In this document: in pieces, positions 26,269 to 34,904 of the stretch
Numbering within the stretch: position 1 is the stretch's first letter
Layout of the letters: each line of letters opens with the position of its first letter
From: Cyanobium sp. CH-040
GTDB lineage: Bacteria; Cyanobacteriota; Cyanobacteriia; PCC-6307; Cyanobiaceae
NCBI RefSeq assembly: GCF_024346135.1
Contig: NZ_JAGQCJ010000007.1
Coordinates: 1 to 64,000, forward strand
Reading direction: 5' to 3'
DNA: 64,000 nucleotides
Notes under the pieces: generated by a model
Databases searched by the model: none
Told to the model about the DNA's origin: nothing
Seen by the model: the letters and a program-made list of their open reading frames with translations, nothing else
Position numbers and translations under genes: made by a program

Positions 26269-27531
26269 ATGGCCGGCGAGCGTCTCACCCCCGCCGGCCT
26301 GCGCCAGGCCCTCGGGCCCGGCATCCTGCTGGCCGGCGCCGCCATCGGCGGCTCCCACCTGGTGGCCTCCACCCAGGCCGGCGCCCGCTACGGCCTGGGC
26401 CTGGTGGGCCTGGTGCTGCTGGCCAACCTGTTCAAGTACCCGTTCCTGCTGGTGGGCAGCCGCTTCACGGCGGCCACGGGCCTGAGCCTGCTGGAGGGCT
26501 ACCGGCGCCAGCGGGGCTGGTATCTGCCGGTGTATCTGCTGATCACCTTCACCACCGGCGTGGCCAACATCGCCGCGGTCACCGCCGTCACCGGCAGCCT
26601 GGCCACCAGCTTCCTGCCGGGGGCACCGAACCTGCTGGCGGTGGGCCTGCTCGGCGTCTGCCTGCTGCTGCTGCTGCTCGGCCACTACCGCAGCCTCGAC
26701 CGGCTGAGCAAGCTGATCGTGGCGGTGCTGGTGATCAGCACGGTGCTGGCCACCGGCGCCATGCTGGTGCAGGGGCCGGTGGCCGACGATCCCCAGTGGT
26801 TCAGCCCCAGCCCCTGGACCCTGGCGTCCCTGCCGTTCCTGGTGGCGCTCATGGGCTGGATGCCGTGTCCGCTGGATCTGGCGGCCTGGTCGTCGCTGTG
26901 GATCTACGCCCGCCAGGAGGACTCGGGCCACCGCGGCAGCCTGGCCGAGGTGGAGGCCGACTTCAACCTGGGCTACCTGGTGACGGTGGTGATGGCGGTG
27001 CTGTTCCTGCTGCTGGGGGCCTGGGTGATGCACGGCACCGGCGACAGCTTCTCCCCCGCCGGCGCCGCCTTCTCGCAGCAGCTGATCGGCCTCTACACCG
27101 CCAGCCTGGGGGGCTGGGCCTATCCGCTGATCGCCGCGGCCGCCTTCACCACGATGTTCAGCACCAGCATCACCTGCCTGGACGGCTACCCGCGGGCGGC
27201 CTCGGCCGGGGTGCGGCTGCTGCGGGGCTTCGCGGGGCCGGCGGTGCACGACCGCCGCGACCACCAGCTCTGGATGCTCCTCCACTTCGCCCTGGCCGGC
27301 GCCGTGCTGGGCCTGTGGCCCGGCTCGATGGGCACCCTGGTGCAGCTGGCGATGGTGGTGTCGTTCGTGACGACGCCGGTGCTGGCCTGGATGAACCTGC
27401 GGGTGATCCAGGGCCGCCAGGTGGCCCCGGCCGACCGGCTCGGCCCCGGCCTGCTGGCGGTGGCGCGCCTGGGCCTGGTGGTGCTGAGCGTGTTCGTGGT
27501 GCTGTTCGCCCTCACCCTGCGCGGGGGGTGA
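26269..27531 (+). CDS. NRAMP-related divalent-metal carrier lacking canonical metal ligands
   Basis: 420 residues and about 11 membrane segments, starting LGPGILLAGAAIGGSHLVAS. The fold and order of segments match the NRAMP family, but the canonical TM1 DPGN is replaced by GGSH and the TM6 MPH by MPC (GWMPCPLDLAAWS). Such divergent NRAMP relatives exist in bacteria, and some may carry Mg2+ or other substrates. The gene starts 22 bp after hemL and may be cotranscribed with it. Substrate cannot be read. Confidence 0.8.
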   Translation: MAGERLTPAGLRQALGPGILLAGAAIGGSHLVASTQAGARYGLGLVGLVLLANLFKYPFLLVGSRFTAATGLSLLEGYRRQRGWYLPVYLLITFTTGVANIAAVTAVTGSLATSFLPGAPNLLAVGLLGVCLLLLLLGHYRSLDRLSKLIVAVLVISTVLATGAMLVQGPVADDPQWFSPSPWTLASLPFLVALMGWMPCPLDLAAWSSLWIYARQEDSGHRGSLAEVEADFNLGYLVTVVMAVLFLLLGAWVMHGTGDSFSPAGAAFSQQLIGLYTASLGGWAYPLIAAAAFTTMFSTSITCLDGYPRAASAGVRLLRGFAGPAVHDRRDHQLWMLLHFALAGAVLGLWPGSMGTLVQLAMVVSFVTTPVLAWMNLRVIQGRQVAPADRLGPGLLAVARLGLVVLSVFVVLFALTLRGG

Positions 27532-27559
27532 GCAAGCTGGTGGCAGCACCGCCGGGCCC

Positions 27560-27964
27560 ATGCTGCGATTCCTGCTCAACGTCCTCTGGTTTGTGCTCGG
27601 CGGCTTTGTTATGGGCCTGGGCTGGTGGCTGGCCGGACTGGTGGCCGCCATCACGATCGTGGGCATCCCCTGGGCCAGGGCCTGCTTCGTGATCGGCAAC
27701 TTCTCCTTCTGGCCCTTCGGCTACGAGGCCGTGAGCCGGCGGGAGCTCACCGGGCACATGGACTTCGGCACCGGCCCGCTGGGACTGGTGGGCAACATCG
27801 TCTGGTTTCTGGTGGCCGGCTGGTGGCTGGCGATCGGCCACCTGAGCTCAGCCGTGGCTTGTTTCGTGACGATCATCGGCATTCCCTTCGGGATTCAGCA
27901 CATCAAGCTGGCACTGATCGCCCTGGCGCCGATCGGCATGCAGGTGGTGCCCACCCACCGCTGA
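27560..27964 (+). CDS. YccF-domain membrane protein
   Basis: 134 residues built of two similar halves, each with the YccF pattern: LLNVLWFVLGGFVMGLGWWL ... VGIPWARACFVIGNFSFWPF and GNIVWFLVAGWWLAIGHL ... IGIPFGIQHIKLA. It is an inner-membrane protein of unknown function. It lies 28 bp after the NRAMP-like gene. Confidence 0.9.
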   Translation: MLRFLLNVLWFVLGGFVMGLGWWLAGLVAAITIVGIPWARACFVIGNFSFWPFGYEAVSRRELTGHMDFGTGPLGLVGNIVWFLVAGWWLAIGHLSSAVACFVTIIGIPFGIQHIKLALIALAPIGMQVVPTHR

Positions 27965-27993
27965 GCCGCCGGCCCCAGGGAAGCAAAACAGGC

Positions 27994-28383
27994 GTGACCC
28001 AGGCAGCCCGCACCCGGATCAGCATCACGCTCGAGGAATTCAACAACGCCCTTGAGGCCTGGGAGAGCTGGCGGATGGGCACCTTCCACGACGAGGAGCA
28101 GGACTGCCACCAGTTCCCAGAACGTGAGGCCGGGCGATTCAAGGGGTTGGTCAAGCCGCGGCAAAGACCTCCTTCACGGCCAGCGCCAGATCATGCAGCT
28201 GTCGTCGACTGTCACCTGAAAACGACGATCCATGCATCACAGCCAGTGTTCTGGGATCTAGTTCAGAGAATGAAGCCAGCAAGCGATCGGTCTGGCGGGT
28301 GTACGGCAGATAACTGGAGAGAGGACCCTGCTGCATCTGCCGCATCGCCTCGAGAGACGGGCCCACAAGATCACTGGATGTGA
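27994..28383 (+). pseudogene. Possible gene fragment or unknown short ORF
   Basis: From GTG 27994 the frame runs 129 codons. Only the first ~50 residues look protein-like (RISITLEEFNNALEAWESWR, MGTFHDEEQDCHQFPE); the rest is antisense to the MBL-fold gene and is probably meaningless. It may be the N-terminal remnant of a gene truncated at the border of the accessory region. Confidence 0.3.
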
Positions 28384-28876
28384 CCGGGACTGCGGCTCCA
28401 AAATGATGGAAGAGGTCTGAACAGAATAAGGTTCGCTGGGTTTCCTCGAACAACAGGCCCGCATCCCAGCCGTGCGGAAGATGTGGGGAGGGATGAAACT
28501 GAAAACGGTACTGACCCGTGACGAGAAGATCATCTGGGCCCATACCCCGTGCGGGCCTGATGGCAAAGTCATCAACACTCACAACCTTGCCGACGAAGGT
28601 GCAGACAGGCTCAGCGTCCGGCGCCAGCTCAAGCCAGTGGTTGAGACCACCGATTTCATCCGACTCAAAGTGACTCCAGGCCACATAGCGAAGCGATGCA
28701 GGGTCGATGAGTGTGGCGACCGCCTCGCTCAGGCTGGGAAACATCCCCTTGAGGCCTGCATGAAACAACAACGGTTGCTCATCTCGCACAAGGAAGTGAT
28801 TGAATTGCAGATCCAGCTCCGGCACATAAATCGACAGGCGAAACAGGTCGGGAGCGATCTCGGTGATGGTCGTCAT
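28151..28876 (-). CDS. Flavodiiron-type (ODP) metallo-beta-lactamase-fold protein
   Basis: 241 residues. The diiron site of flavodiiron proteins is visible: AWSHFESDEIGGLNHW (HxExDE), SPHLPHGWDAGLLF, LFCSDLFHHFG with the bridging Asp, and VMHGSSFSGD near the end. There is no flavodoxin or flavin-reductase domain, so it is a stand-alone ODP-like domain. Such proteins may reduce O2 or NO with a separate donor, or serve as sensors. Confidence 0.85.
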   Translation of the reverse strand: MTTITEIAPDLFRLSIYVPELDLQFNHFLVRDEQPLLFHAGLKGMFPSLSEAVATLIDPASLRYVAWSHFESDEIGGLNHWLELAPDAEPVCTFVGKVVSVDDFAIRPARGMGPDDLLVTGQYRFQFHPSPHLPHGWDAGLLFEETQRTLFCSDLFHHFGAAVPVTSSDLVGPSLEAMRQMQQGPLSSYLPYTRQTDRLLASFSELDPRTLAVMHGSSFSGDSRRQLHDLALAVKEVFAAA

Positions 28877-28962
28877 GGGGTGGGTGCAGCAGGGAATGAA
28901 TCAGGGCCAACGTATCCGTAAGTCTGCGGCACATTCTGCGGCGCATGTAGATACCGCTTAAA

Positions 28963-28986
28963 GCCTTGGCCGATCTCGGCCAAGGC
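28963..28986 (-). terminator. 11-bp inverted repeat, intrinsic-terminator-like on the minus strand
   Basis: GCCTTGGCCGA and TCGGCCAAGGC are separated by two bases, a near-perfect GC-rich palindrome. Read on the minus strand it is followed by TTTAAGC and begins 18 bases after the stop of the 41-codon ORF at 29005-29130, as expected for a terminator. It could also be a dyad operator. Confidence 0.5.
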
Positions 28987-29004
28987 ATCTGGGATCAAGT
29001 TGTG

Positions 29005-29130
29005 CTAGCGGAGACGCATCAGTGGCACAACCTTCTCACGGGCCAGCTGCTGCACACCGGTGATCACGTCGTGCTGCAGCACAACATCGAGGAAAGGCTT
29101 GGTACGGGTCTCTCGGGAAACAGGGGGCAT
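29005..29130 (-). CDS. Short ORF or gene remnant with its own terminator-like hairpin
   Basis: From ATG 29130 to TAG 29005, 41 residues beginning MPPVSRETRTKPFLDVVLQH and ending EKVVPLMRLR. The frame is open only a few codons further upstream. It is amphipathic and helix-like, and is followed by the inverted repeat at 28963-28986. It may be a real small gene or the 3' end of a decayed one. I do not recognise it. The rest of 28877-29331 shows nothing else. Confidence 0.35.
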   Translation of the reverse strand: MPPVSRETRTKPFLDVVLQHDVITGVQQLAREKVVPLMRLR

Positions 29131-29331
29131 GGCGTAGAGCACTTGGGCAGCACATCAAACAGGTCGCTGTTCCGGGTGGGGGTGAAAGCCTACATCTCGG
29201 TCGACTGGGCGGCCCGAAGCCCATCTGCACCTGACACATGCAGCGTACTGCGAAGAGAGGCTTCAATCAATTCACACTCGCACACGAGAGCGCCACACTA
29301 GGGGTTGAGGGTAACCGTTGGAGCCGAGAGC

Positions 29332-29820
29332 ATGGCACTCAATGCATATCTGCAAATCGCGGGGTCAATCCAAGGATCGATTCAGGGCTCCGTGGACCAA
29401 CCGGGACGCGAGAATCAGATTTTGGTTATAGCATTTTCCCACGGAGTCCTCTCACCACGTGACGCGGCTAGCGGTCTACCGACAGGAAAGCACCGACACC
29501 AACCTCTCACGATCACCAAGGAGATTGATCGTTCGACGCCTCTCCTGGCTAGAGCACTAGTGAACAACGAGAATCTTCCGCAATGGGAACTGATGTTTTG
29601 GCAACCAAGCAAATCTGGAAAGGAGATGCAATACTATACAATTCAACTCGAAGATGCTGCGATCATCGAAATCAGCCAAGAGATGCTTAACAACAAGTAT
29701 CCAGATAATGTCCCGCATGCTGTGCGAGAACACATTTCGTTCAGCTATCGAAGGATTACTTGGACTTGGGTTGACGGAGAAATAACTACGAATGATGAGT
29801 GGCAGACCCCCATCGCATAA
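29332..29820 (+). CDS. hcp: Hcp-family type VI secretion tube/effector protein (orphan)
   Basis: 162 residues from ATG 29332 (MALNAYLQIAGSIQGSIQGS). The Hcp pattern is unmistakable: HQPLTITKEIDRSTPLLARA, NNENLPQWELMFWQPSKSGK, YYTIQLEDAAIIEI and YRRITWTWVDGEITTNDEWQ. Hcp hexamers stack into the inner tube of T6SS and can carry effectors. No sheath (TssB/C), VgrG, baseplate or ClpV gene is in the window, so this is an orphan here. It is AT-richer than the flanking core genes, which suggests recent transfer. Function in a cyanobacterium is open. Confidence 0.92.
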   Translation: MALNAYLQIAGSIQGSIQGSVDQPGRENQILVIAFSHGVLSPRDAASGLPTGKHRHQPLTITKEIDRSTPLLARALVNNENLPQWELMFWQPSKSGKEMQYYTIQLEDAAIIEISQEMLNNKYPDNVPHAVREHISFSYRRITWTWVDGEITTNDEWQTPIA

Positions 29821-30041
29821 CAGTTACAAGCCGCAGCGAAACGGGGGGCTCAACCTATGATAACTCGCTAATGTTCAGCTTCAAGCAAGGTCTCCCGCCG
29901 GACAATAACCGCATAATTGCCAGTAGCAAGGCCAATTCAACTTCCAAACATTAAGACAGGAGTCCAGGATCACTATCGAGTCTCAGCCCAGCCAGCCGTT
30001 GGCCCGTCAATTACAGAGCATACTGTCCTGGCTCCCTCAAT

Positions 30042-30419
30042 GTGATGCCCCCTAGGAAGTCTATAAAGATGCACCTCCCAAAGGCTCGCAGCCAGACGAG
30101 ACCTCTTTTCTCTGTGGCAAACTTTATTGCTGCATTGGTTCACATCCTCATTGTAGTCGGGTTCACTTATGAGCAATATGCCGTCACTAAAGCCACCTCT
30201 GGCCTTGATGCGATGTGGTCAGCATTTATCACAGAAATACTGCTCGTAGCCGGCAGCATTACTCTGTCGACCTCGCTGCTCTTGTGTTTTCTAAGCATCG
30301 CAAGGAGAGAAAGATCGACAGGCTGGTCTCTTCTGGCTACGCTCTTGGCCATGATCACAACGATGACAGCTTTCGCTTGCATTGCATTGTTTGGTCTTGG
30401 TCACTATGACCCTAGGTAG
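30042..30419 (+). CDS. Small membrane protein, unknown
   Basis: Up to 125 residues (an internal ATG at 30069 would give 116). Three hydrophobic segments are visible: FSVANFIAALVHILIVVGFT, ITEILLVAGSITLSTSLLLC and WSLLATLLAMITTMTAFACI. The base composition is AT-richer than the core genes and the gene stands alone between the Hcp gene and a gene-free stretch. It could be an immunity or inner-membrane partner of an acquired system; there is no direct evidence. Confidence 0.6.
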   Translation: MMPPRKSIKMHLPKARSQTRPLFSVANFIAALVHILIVVGFTYEQYAVTKATSGLDAMWSAFITEILLVAGSITLSTSLLLCFLSIARRERSTGWSLLATLLAMITTMTAFACIALFGLGHYDPR

Positions 30420-31107
30420 CCCTCTTCATTGCGATCAGATCTGTTGGAGACTGGAGATCTATTGAAGCGGAAAATGTAGACATGTAACCAAGCAGGTCGC
30501 GTCGAATAATCATGCTCCTCATCCTCAAGCCTGAAGCAGCATAGATCACTGAACAATTTATTCAAGCCATCTTTTCCGCATGCTAGACAGCATCATGATA
30601 GATGGATGTTCCAGAATGGCCACAATAGATCAACATTGACTACAGCCTCAAGAAGTCATCATGCTTATAAGTAGCATCGCGATGAAGGGTCACAGGGACC
30701 GGGGAATTGCACAGGCATCTAGGATTGCAGACATCATCATTGCTTCACTGGCTGACTGATTCAACACCAAATCGAGAATCAATTGGATCCCTGCTAGCAG
30801 TTGCCCTCCTTTGCTTGACCGGCAAGATGGAGCGATGATCATTGCCTTCGAATGACCGATCGAATCTCTGCCAACTCCTGCCCATACATGATGATCCAGG
30901 ACATCTCAGTAGTCATGCCATATCGTCAGTCCAGATTCCTGGAGAGAATTCCGGTTGACCCGAACAAGTGCCCTACCCTCAGGGAGACAACAGAAAGATA
31001 TCAATGACTGAACAAGACGTGTCACTGAAGATGCCCAGTGCAATCTGCCAGATTCCCGAGTCAAGCTCGATGCCTCGCCTCACGATGATCCAGCCCCGAC
31101 GCCTATC
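30420..31107. other. Gene-free, AT-richer stretch
   Basis: 688 bp between two convergent units (the small membrane protein and the 1261-residue protein). I see no ORF of substance, no tRNA and no strong hairpin. Composition is clearly less GC-rich than the flanking core. Confidence 0.5.
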
Positions 31108-34100
31108 TCACACTGACCCTACCTCAACCGCATCGGAGTAGACGAGGCGTCGTTCTCGCCCGAAGCCGAACTGATCTCCGTACTCCTCTTGGGGGATGTC
31201 TCCCAGGAATGCTTCGTACTCCTCCACCACCACCCGGAAGCGGGCTTCGGGGTCATCGACCGGAACGGTGAGGGATCCTTGCCAGACGGAGAGTGTCTTC
31301 AGAGCCTGCGCATTGAGGAGTGCGACCGGATCAGTCGATACCGGCACCCAGCCCAGGTCTCCTTCCACGGGGCCGAGCCAGCGCTCGAGGCGGGCCTCGA
31401 TCTCGCTGGTGCAGCTGAAGGACGCGTTGCGGCGGTAGCCTGTACCCGAGACGGTGATTCGCAGCGTGGCCGGGTCGTCGGCGTCCCGGGCCACCCAGCA
31501 GATCCGGTCCGGGGCGAACTGGGCGAAGTCGGCCAGCACCACGCGAGAGAGCTCGGCGCCGGGAATGGATTTCGGCTGGTAGCGCACGAGCGCCAGCCGC
31601 ACGAAGGGGTAGTAGGTGTCGCCGGCGTCAATATCGAGTTCGCAGTAGAAGAGACGGCGCTCTTCGTCGTAGCCCACCGCATGGCCAGCCACGGCCACCG
31701 GGACGTCGCCAGGCTCGCCCCCCTGCTCCTCGAGGAGAAGACCGGTCTGCACCGCCACGGCCCTGGTGAAATTCTGGAGTGACGGCACCTGCTGGGTGGG
31801 CCCAGAGACCCAGATGGGATCTCGACCCCACTGGGTGGCGTAGGGCTTGAGTTGGTCGGGCACCATGGCATTGGTTTGGCCGCCATCCCCGATGGGGTGG
31901 CCCGCAACGCACCAATCCCATTCGCCAGGCCAGATCACCACCCCCAGCAGCTCACCGTCACCTGAGGAGAACCATGGCTCCTCGAGGTAAAGACGCAACC
32001 CTCCAGAGCGGCGGCTGAAGGCCCCCCGCTCGTCGGTGCCTTCGTCCCACTCGAAGGTGGGCAGGATGTAGAGAAGGTTCGGTGCCAGGGGCCTTGCGGA
32101 GTTCAGCACGTCAGCCTCGAACAGATGAAGGTTCGCAGCGGGGGGAAGCTCGTCCTGAGAAGGACGGGTCAGCGCGGCAGGAGGAAGCTTGGGGTCGAAA
32201 TACTCACTGAACCGAGTGGTGGCAATGGCGCAGTAGCTCACCCTTCTGTGTTTCGTGTCGCCGAACTCATGGCGACGCCTCCCCCAGGGAACCGACGGAG
32301 TGTCCGGTGAGATTACGGGGAGGTCGAAGGCGTGGGATTCGCCCTGTTTCCGGTTGAATCCAAAGCCGGTGGGCTCACTCCAGAAGGCCCTCAGGTCGAC
32401 CTTGTCTGTGCTCGGGGCGTGAACACCCACCGTTCCCTCCACAGTCGCGAACGTGTCACCCAGACGCTCTTTGCGGGGGTTGAGTGTCTCAATCACCGGC
32501 GCCGCCAGGGGCTGCTGGACGGCGTGGACCAGGGTTAATTCGCGGAAGGGAGTGAGCATCCAGTGCAGCCCGTCAAGGGCCAGTTGCCTCAGACGCACCC
32601 GATCGTCGTCGTCAAAGGCCTCCTCTTCGATCCACTTCCACACGGCCAGCTTCTCGAGATCCTCGGGTGTGACCCTGGAGCTGAAGCGCACATTCACCAT
32701 CGCCGCCTTGGGGAGTTCCACGGTGAGGACCCGTGCCGTGGGATCCCAGCTTGGGGAGCCATTCCCTTCGATAACAGACAGCTGAAACGGCTTTGCCTGC
32801 CACCAGCCGGGGGCTGCGTCAAAGTTGATGACCTGGAGCGTTTCGGGCGCCATGCCGGGTAGGCCCCACAGCACTGCAGCGCTGGCAAAGGGATCTGCCA
32901 GATAAGGAACTTCGGCCGGCAGATCGGTCGGGTCGGAATAATGCCAAACCTTCCCAGTGGGATCATCCAGCTCCTCAGGCTGATCCTTATCCGCAAGCAG
33001 TTGCCAGGTGGACGGGCTGGCATCGACTCCACCAGGGGTGTCCAGGAGGCCGTACTGCTCGATGGTGGCTACAGCGGTGCGTGGAGGGAGCAGCAGCCGC
33101 ACGGATGTCTCCGGGGAAATGGTTGCGTCTTCTGCAGGGGTGCTGTTGTAGGTGCGGATCACCAGGCGTGCCGCCGATTCTCCCGGAAGGTCTTCGGGCT
33201 GAACCGTGGAGACGATGGCCACGGCCGGCGCCTCCACGGGTTCGAAACGGCGGTAGGTGATCTGCGGAGAGGCCTGGCCAGGATCAGGGTCGTTGAAGGG
33301 AAGACTGTTGCCGGCCACATCCACCGCCCGGGCCCGGATCCGGTAAGTGCCTCCGTACCGCAGGCGCGGCAGGGAGCCTGGGGTCGGTTCGGCGGTGGTC
33401 TCCAGGTCGAGGGACGTCTGCGAGGGGTTTAGCGCTTTGCCATCGGGGCCGAGATTCTCCTTGTGGTTGAGGCCATCGGACTGGATCGCTTCGCCAGGGC
33501 GGGGGGCGACCAGACTCCATCCGTCCCAATGGAACATGGCCTCATGGAGATAGAAGTCGGTGTTCGCAGGGTCCACATCCTGCATGGCGGCGGCGGTGAC
33601 GGAACCTTCGTCTGAGCTGGTGATGGTGGCCTGCTCTGCGGAGAGGCGACCCACGCGATAGGTGACCTCGCGCCTGCAGAGCGAATACCAGCTCCCCGAG
33701 CCGTCCTGAATGTCCACCCGGAAGCCGGACGTGACGTCGTCAGCGAAGAGCTTCGGCGGGTTCTGGGGATTCAGGGCTTTGTTGGTCTCGTGGACAGTCT
33801 TGAACGTGTGGGCCATCCGCACTGCCCGCCCGGTGCGCACCATCGAGATTCCACCGGAGCGCAGGGCCGGAAGCCCATCCTCGTCTGGCGAGTCGGCGCT
33901 CTTCAAGCGCCCCCCCCGGCGCATCTTGAGCTGGTTGGCGAAGTCGATGGCCTTGAGGGCCGCTCCGTCCGCATCAACCTGCAGCAGCGAAAACTCACTG
34001 GTGTTGAGCCGCAGACAGCCATCCGCCAGATCTGACGACGGCTTCGGGGCCGCCAAGAAGCGTCGTTTCGCCATGTCGAGCAGGTACTGGACGCGCACGG

Positions 34101-34893
34101 GCTGATCGTCACTGTCAAACGGGTGCTCCACGCCTGCCACCTGCACCGTGCCGCCGGCGGCCTGGCCTGCCAGGGGAACACTCACATCGAGCAGGAGCCC
34201 AAGTTTGCGCAGGAGCAGGGGGTGATTGCCGAGCATGGAGAGGGCCTGATGGAAATCCAACTCCGGAAGTGGCACCGGTCTGTCGAACTTCCCACCCTTG
34301 AAGCGGTGGAAATGCTTGGCGCGGAAGAAGTCCATGACCGGCTTAGGTGGGCCCGGCGGCAGTGCGGTGAGGTTCAGCCTCCTGTATTCATTTAGAAGAT
34401 CATTCTCAAACTTGGTATCCTTATTGTCCCACTCCTTTCCACCACCCTCAATCGTGGCGATCTCTGTCGCTCCCTTCTGATCCAGCTCGGCGAGCAGCGG
34501 CAGTTCCGTGGGGGAGGAAACTCCCACAGCGGCGTACAACTTGCGCAGGTGCTCCACCACGTGGACCACCGGATAGGAGTGGATCAGCTGTGTTGTGTTG
34601 TTCGCTTCCTCATAGGAGCGCACCGTGGTCTCCTCAGCGGGGAAGAGGGCCTCCCAGATGGCAGGATCGGCGGGAGAACTGATGATGGTGGCATTCACCG
34701 CCCCCTGCCCACTGAACTGGATGGCGATGTCGAGGGGCTGACCCGGCCAGTTGACGAAGGCCGGGAAGTCGCTGAGCTTCAAGGGCGCGCCGCCGGTGTC
34801 GAGCCGTGGCGACACCAGTACCGACAGATGGAGAAGGTTGCCGTTGTCGCTGATTCCCTTGGGAAGAGCAGTCCAGATGATGGCCTGTTTCAT
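31108..34893 (-). CDS. Giant uncharacterised protein B (1261 aa) of a two-gene cassette
   Basis: I chose ATG 34893 (MKQAIIWTALPKGISDNGNL), 11 bp after the stop of giant protein A; the frame runs 55 codons further up, inside that gene. No signal peptide or membrane segment. The N-terminus has a sandwich-like strand pattern (LLHLSVLVSPRLDTGG, LSDFPAFVNWPGQPLD). The middle has Ig-like or fibronectin-like runs (YGGTYRIRARAVDVAGNSLP, SAARLVIRTYNSTPAED). Near residue 970 come GGLRLYLEEPWFSSGDGELL and WPGEWDWCVAGHP, which look strongly conserved. I recognise no named domain or catalytic motif. Size, strand content and tight pairing suggest a large assembly or surface/structural protein acting with protein A. 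Confidence 0.85.
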   Translation of the reverse strand: MKQAIIWTALPKGISDNGNLLHLSVLVSPRLDTGGAPLKLSDFPAFVNWPGQPLDIAIQFSGQGAVNATIISSPADPAIWEALFPAEETTVRSYEEANNTTQLIHSYPVVHVVEHLRKLYAAVGVSSPTELPLLAELDQKGATEIATIEGGGKEWDNKDTKFENDLLNEYRRLNLTALPPGPPKPVMDFFRAKHFHRFKGGKFDRPVPLPELDFHQALSMLGNHPLLLRKLGLLLDVSVPLAGQAAGGTVQVAGVEHPFDSDDQPVRVQYLLDMAKRRFLAAPKPSSDLADGCLRLNTSEFSLLQVDADGAALKAIDFANQLKMRRGGRLKSADSPDEDGLPALRSGGISMVRTGRAVRMAHTFKTVHETNKALNPQNPPKLFADDVTSGFRVDIQDGSGSWYSLCRREVTYRVGRLSAEQATITSSDEGSVTAAAMQDVDPANTDFYLHEAMFHWDGWSLVAPRPGEAIQSDGLNHKENLGPDGKALNPSQTSLDLETTAEPTPGSLPRLRYGGTYRIRARAVDVAGNSLPFNDPDPGQASPQITYRRFEPVEAPAVAIVSTVQPEDLPGESAARLVIRTYNSTPAEDATISPETSVRLLLPPRTAVATIEQYGLLDTPGGVDASPSTWQLLADKDQPEELDDPTGKVWHYSDPTDLPAEVPYLADPFASAAVLWGLPGMAPETLQVINFDAAPGWWQAKPFQLSVIEGNGSPSWDPTARVLTVELPKAAMVNVRFSSRVTPEDLEKLAVWKWIEEEAFDDDDRVRLRQLALDGLHWMLTPFRELTLVHAVQQPLAAPVIETLNPRKERLGDTFATVEGTVGVHAPSTDKVDLRAFWSEPTGFGFNRKQGESHAFDLPVISPDTPSVPWGRRRHEFGDTKHRRVSYCAIATTRFSEYFDPKLPPAALTRPSQDELPPAANLHLFEADVLNSARPLAPNLLYILPTFEWDEGTDERGAFSRRSGGLRLYLEEPWFSSGDGELLGVVIWPGEWDWCVAGHPIGDGGQTNAMVPDQLKPYATQWGRDPIWVSGPTQQVPSLQNFTRAVAVQTGLLLEEQGGEPGDVPVAVAGHAVGYDEERRLFYCELDIDAGDTYYPFVRLALVRYQPKSIPGAELSRVVLADFAQFAPDRICWVARDADDPATLRITVSGTGYRRNASFSCTSEIEARLERWLGPVEGDLGWVPVSTDPVALLNAQALKTLSVWQGSLTVPVDDPEARFRVVVEEYEAFLGDIPQEEYGDQFGFGRERRLVYSDAVEVGSV

Positions 34894-34904
34894 GACATCG
34901 AACC

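Noticed and set aside
29332-29820. Hcp as tube protein of an extracellular contractile injection system
   Set aside because: It matches T6SS Hcp and not the phage-like eCIS tube proteins, and no sheath or baseplate gene is nearby.
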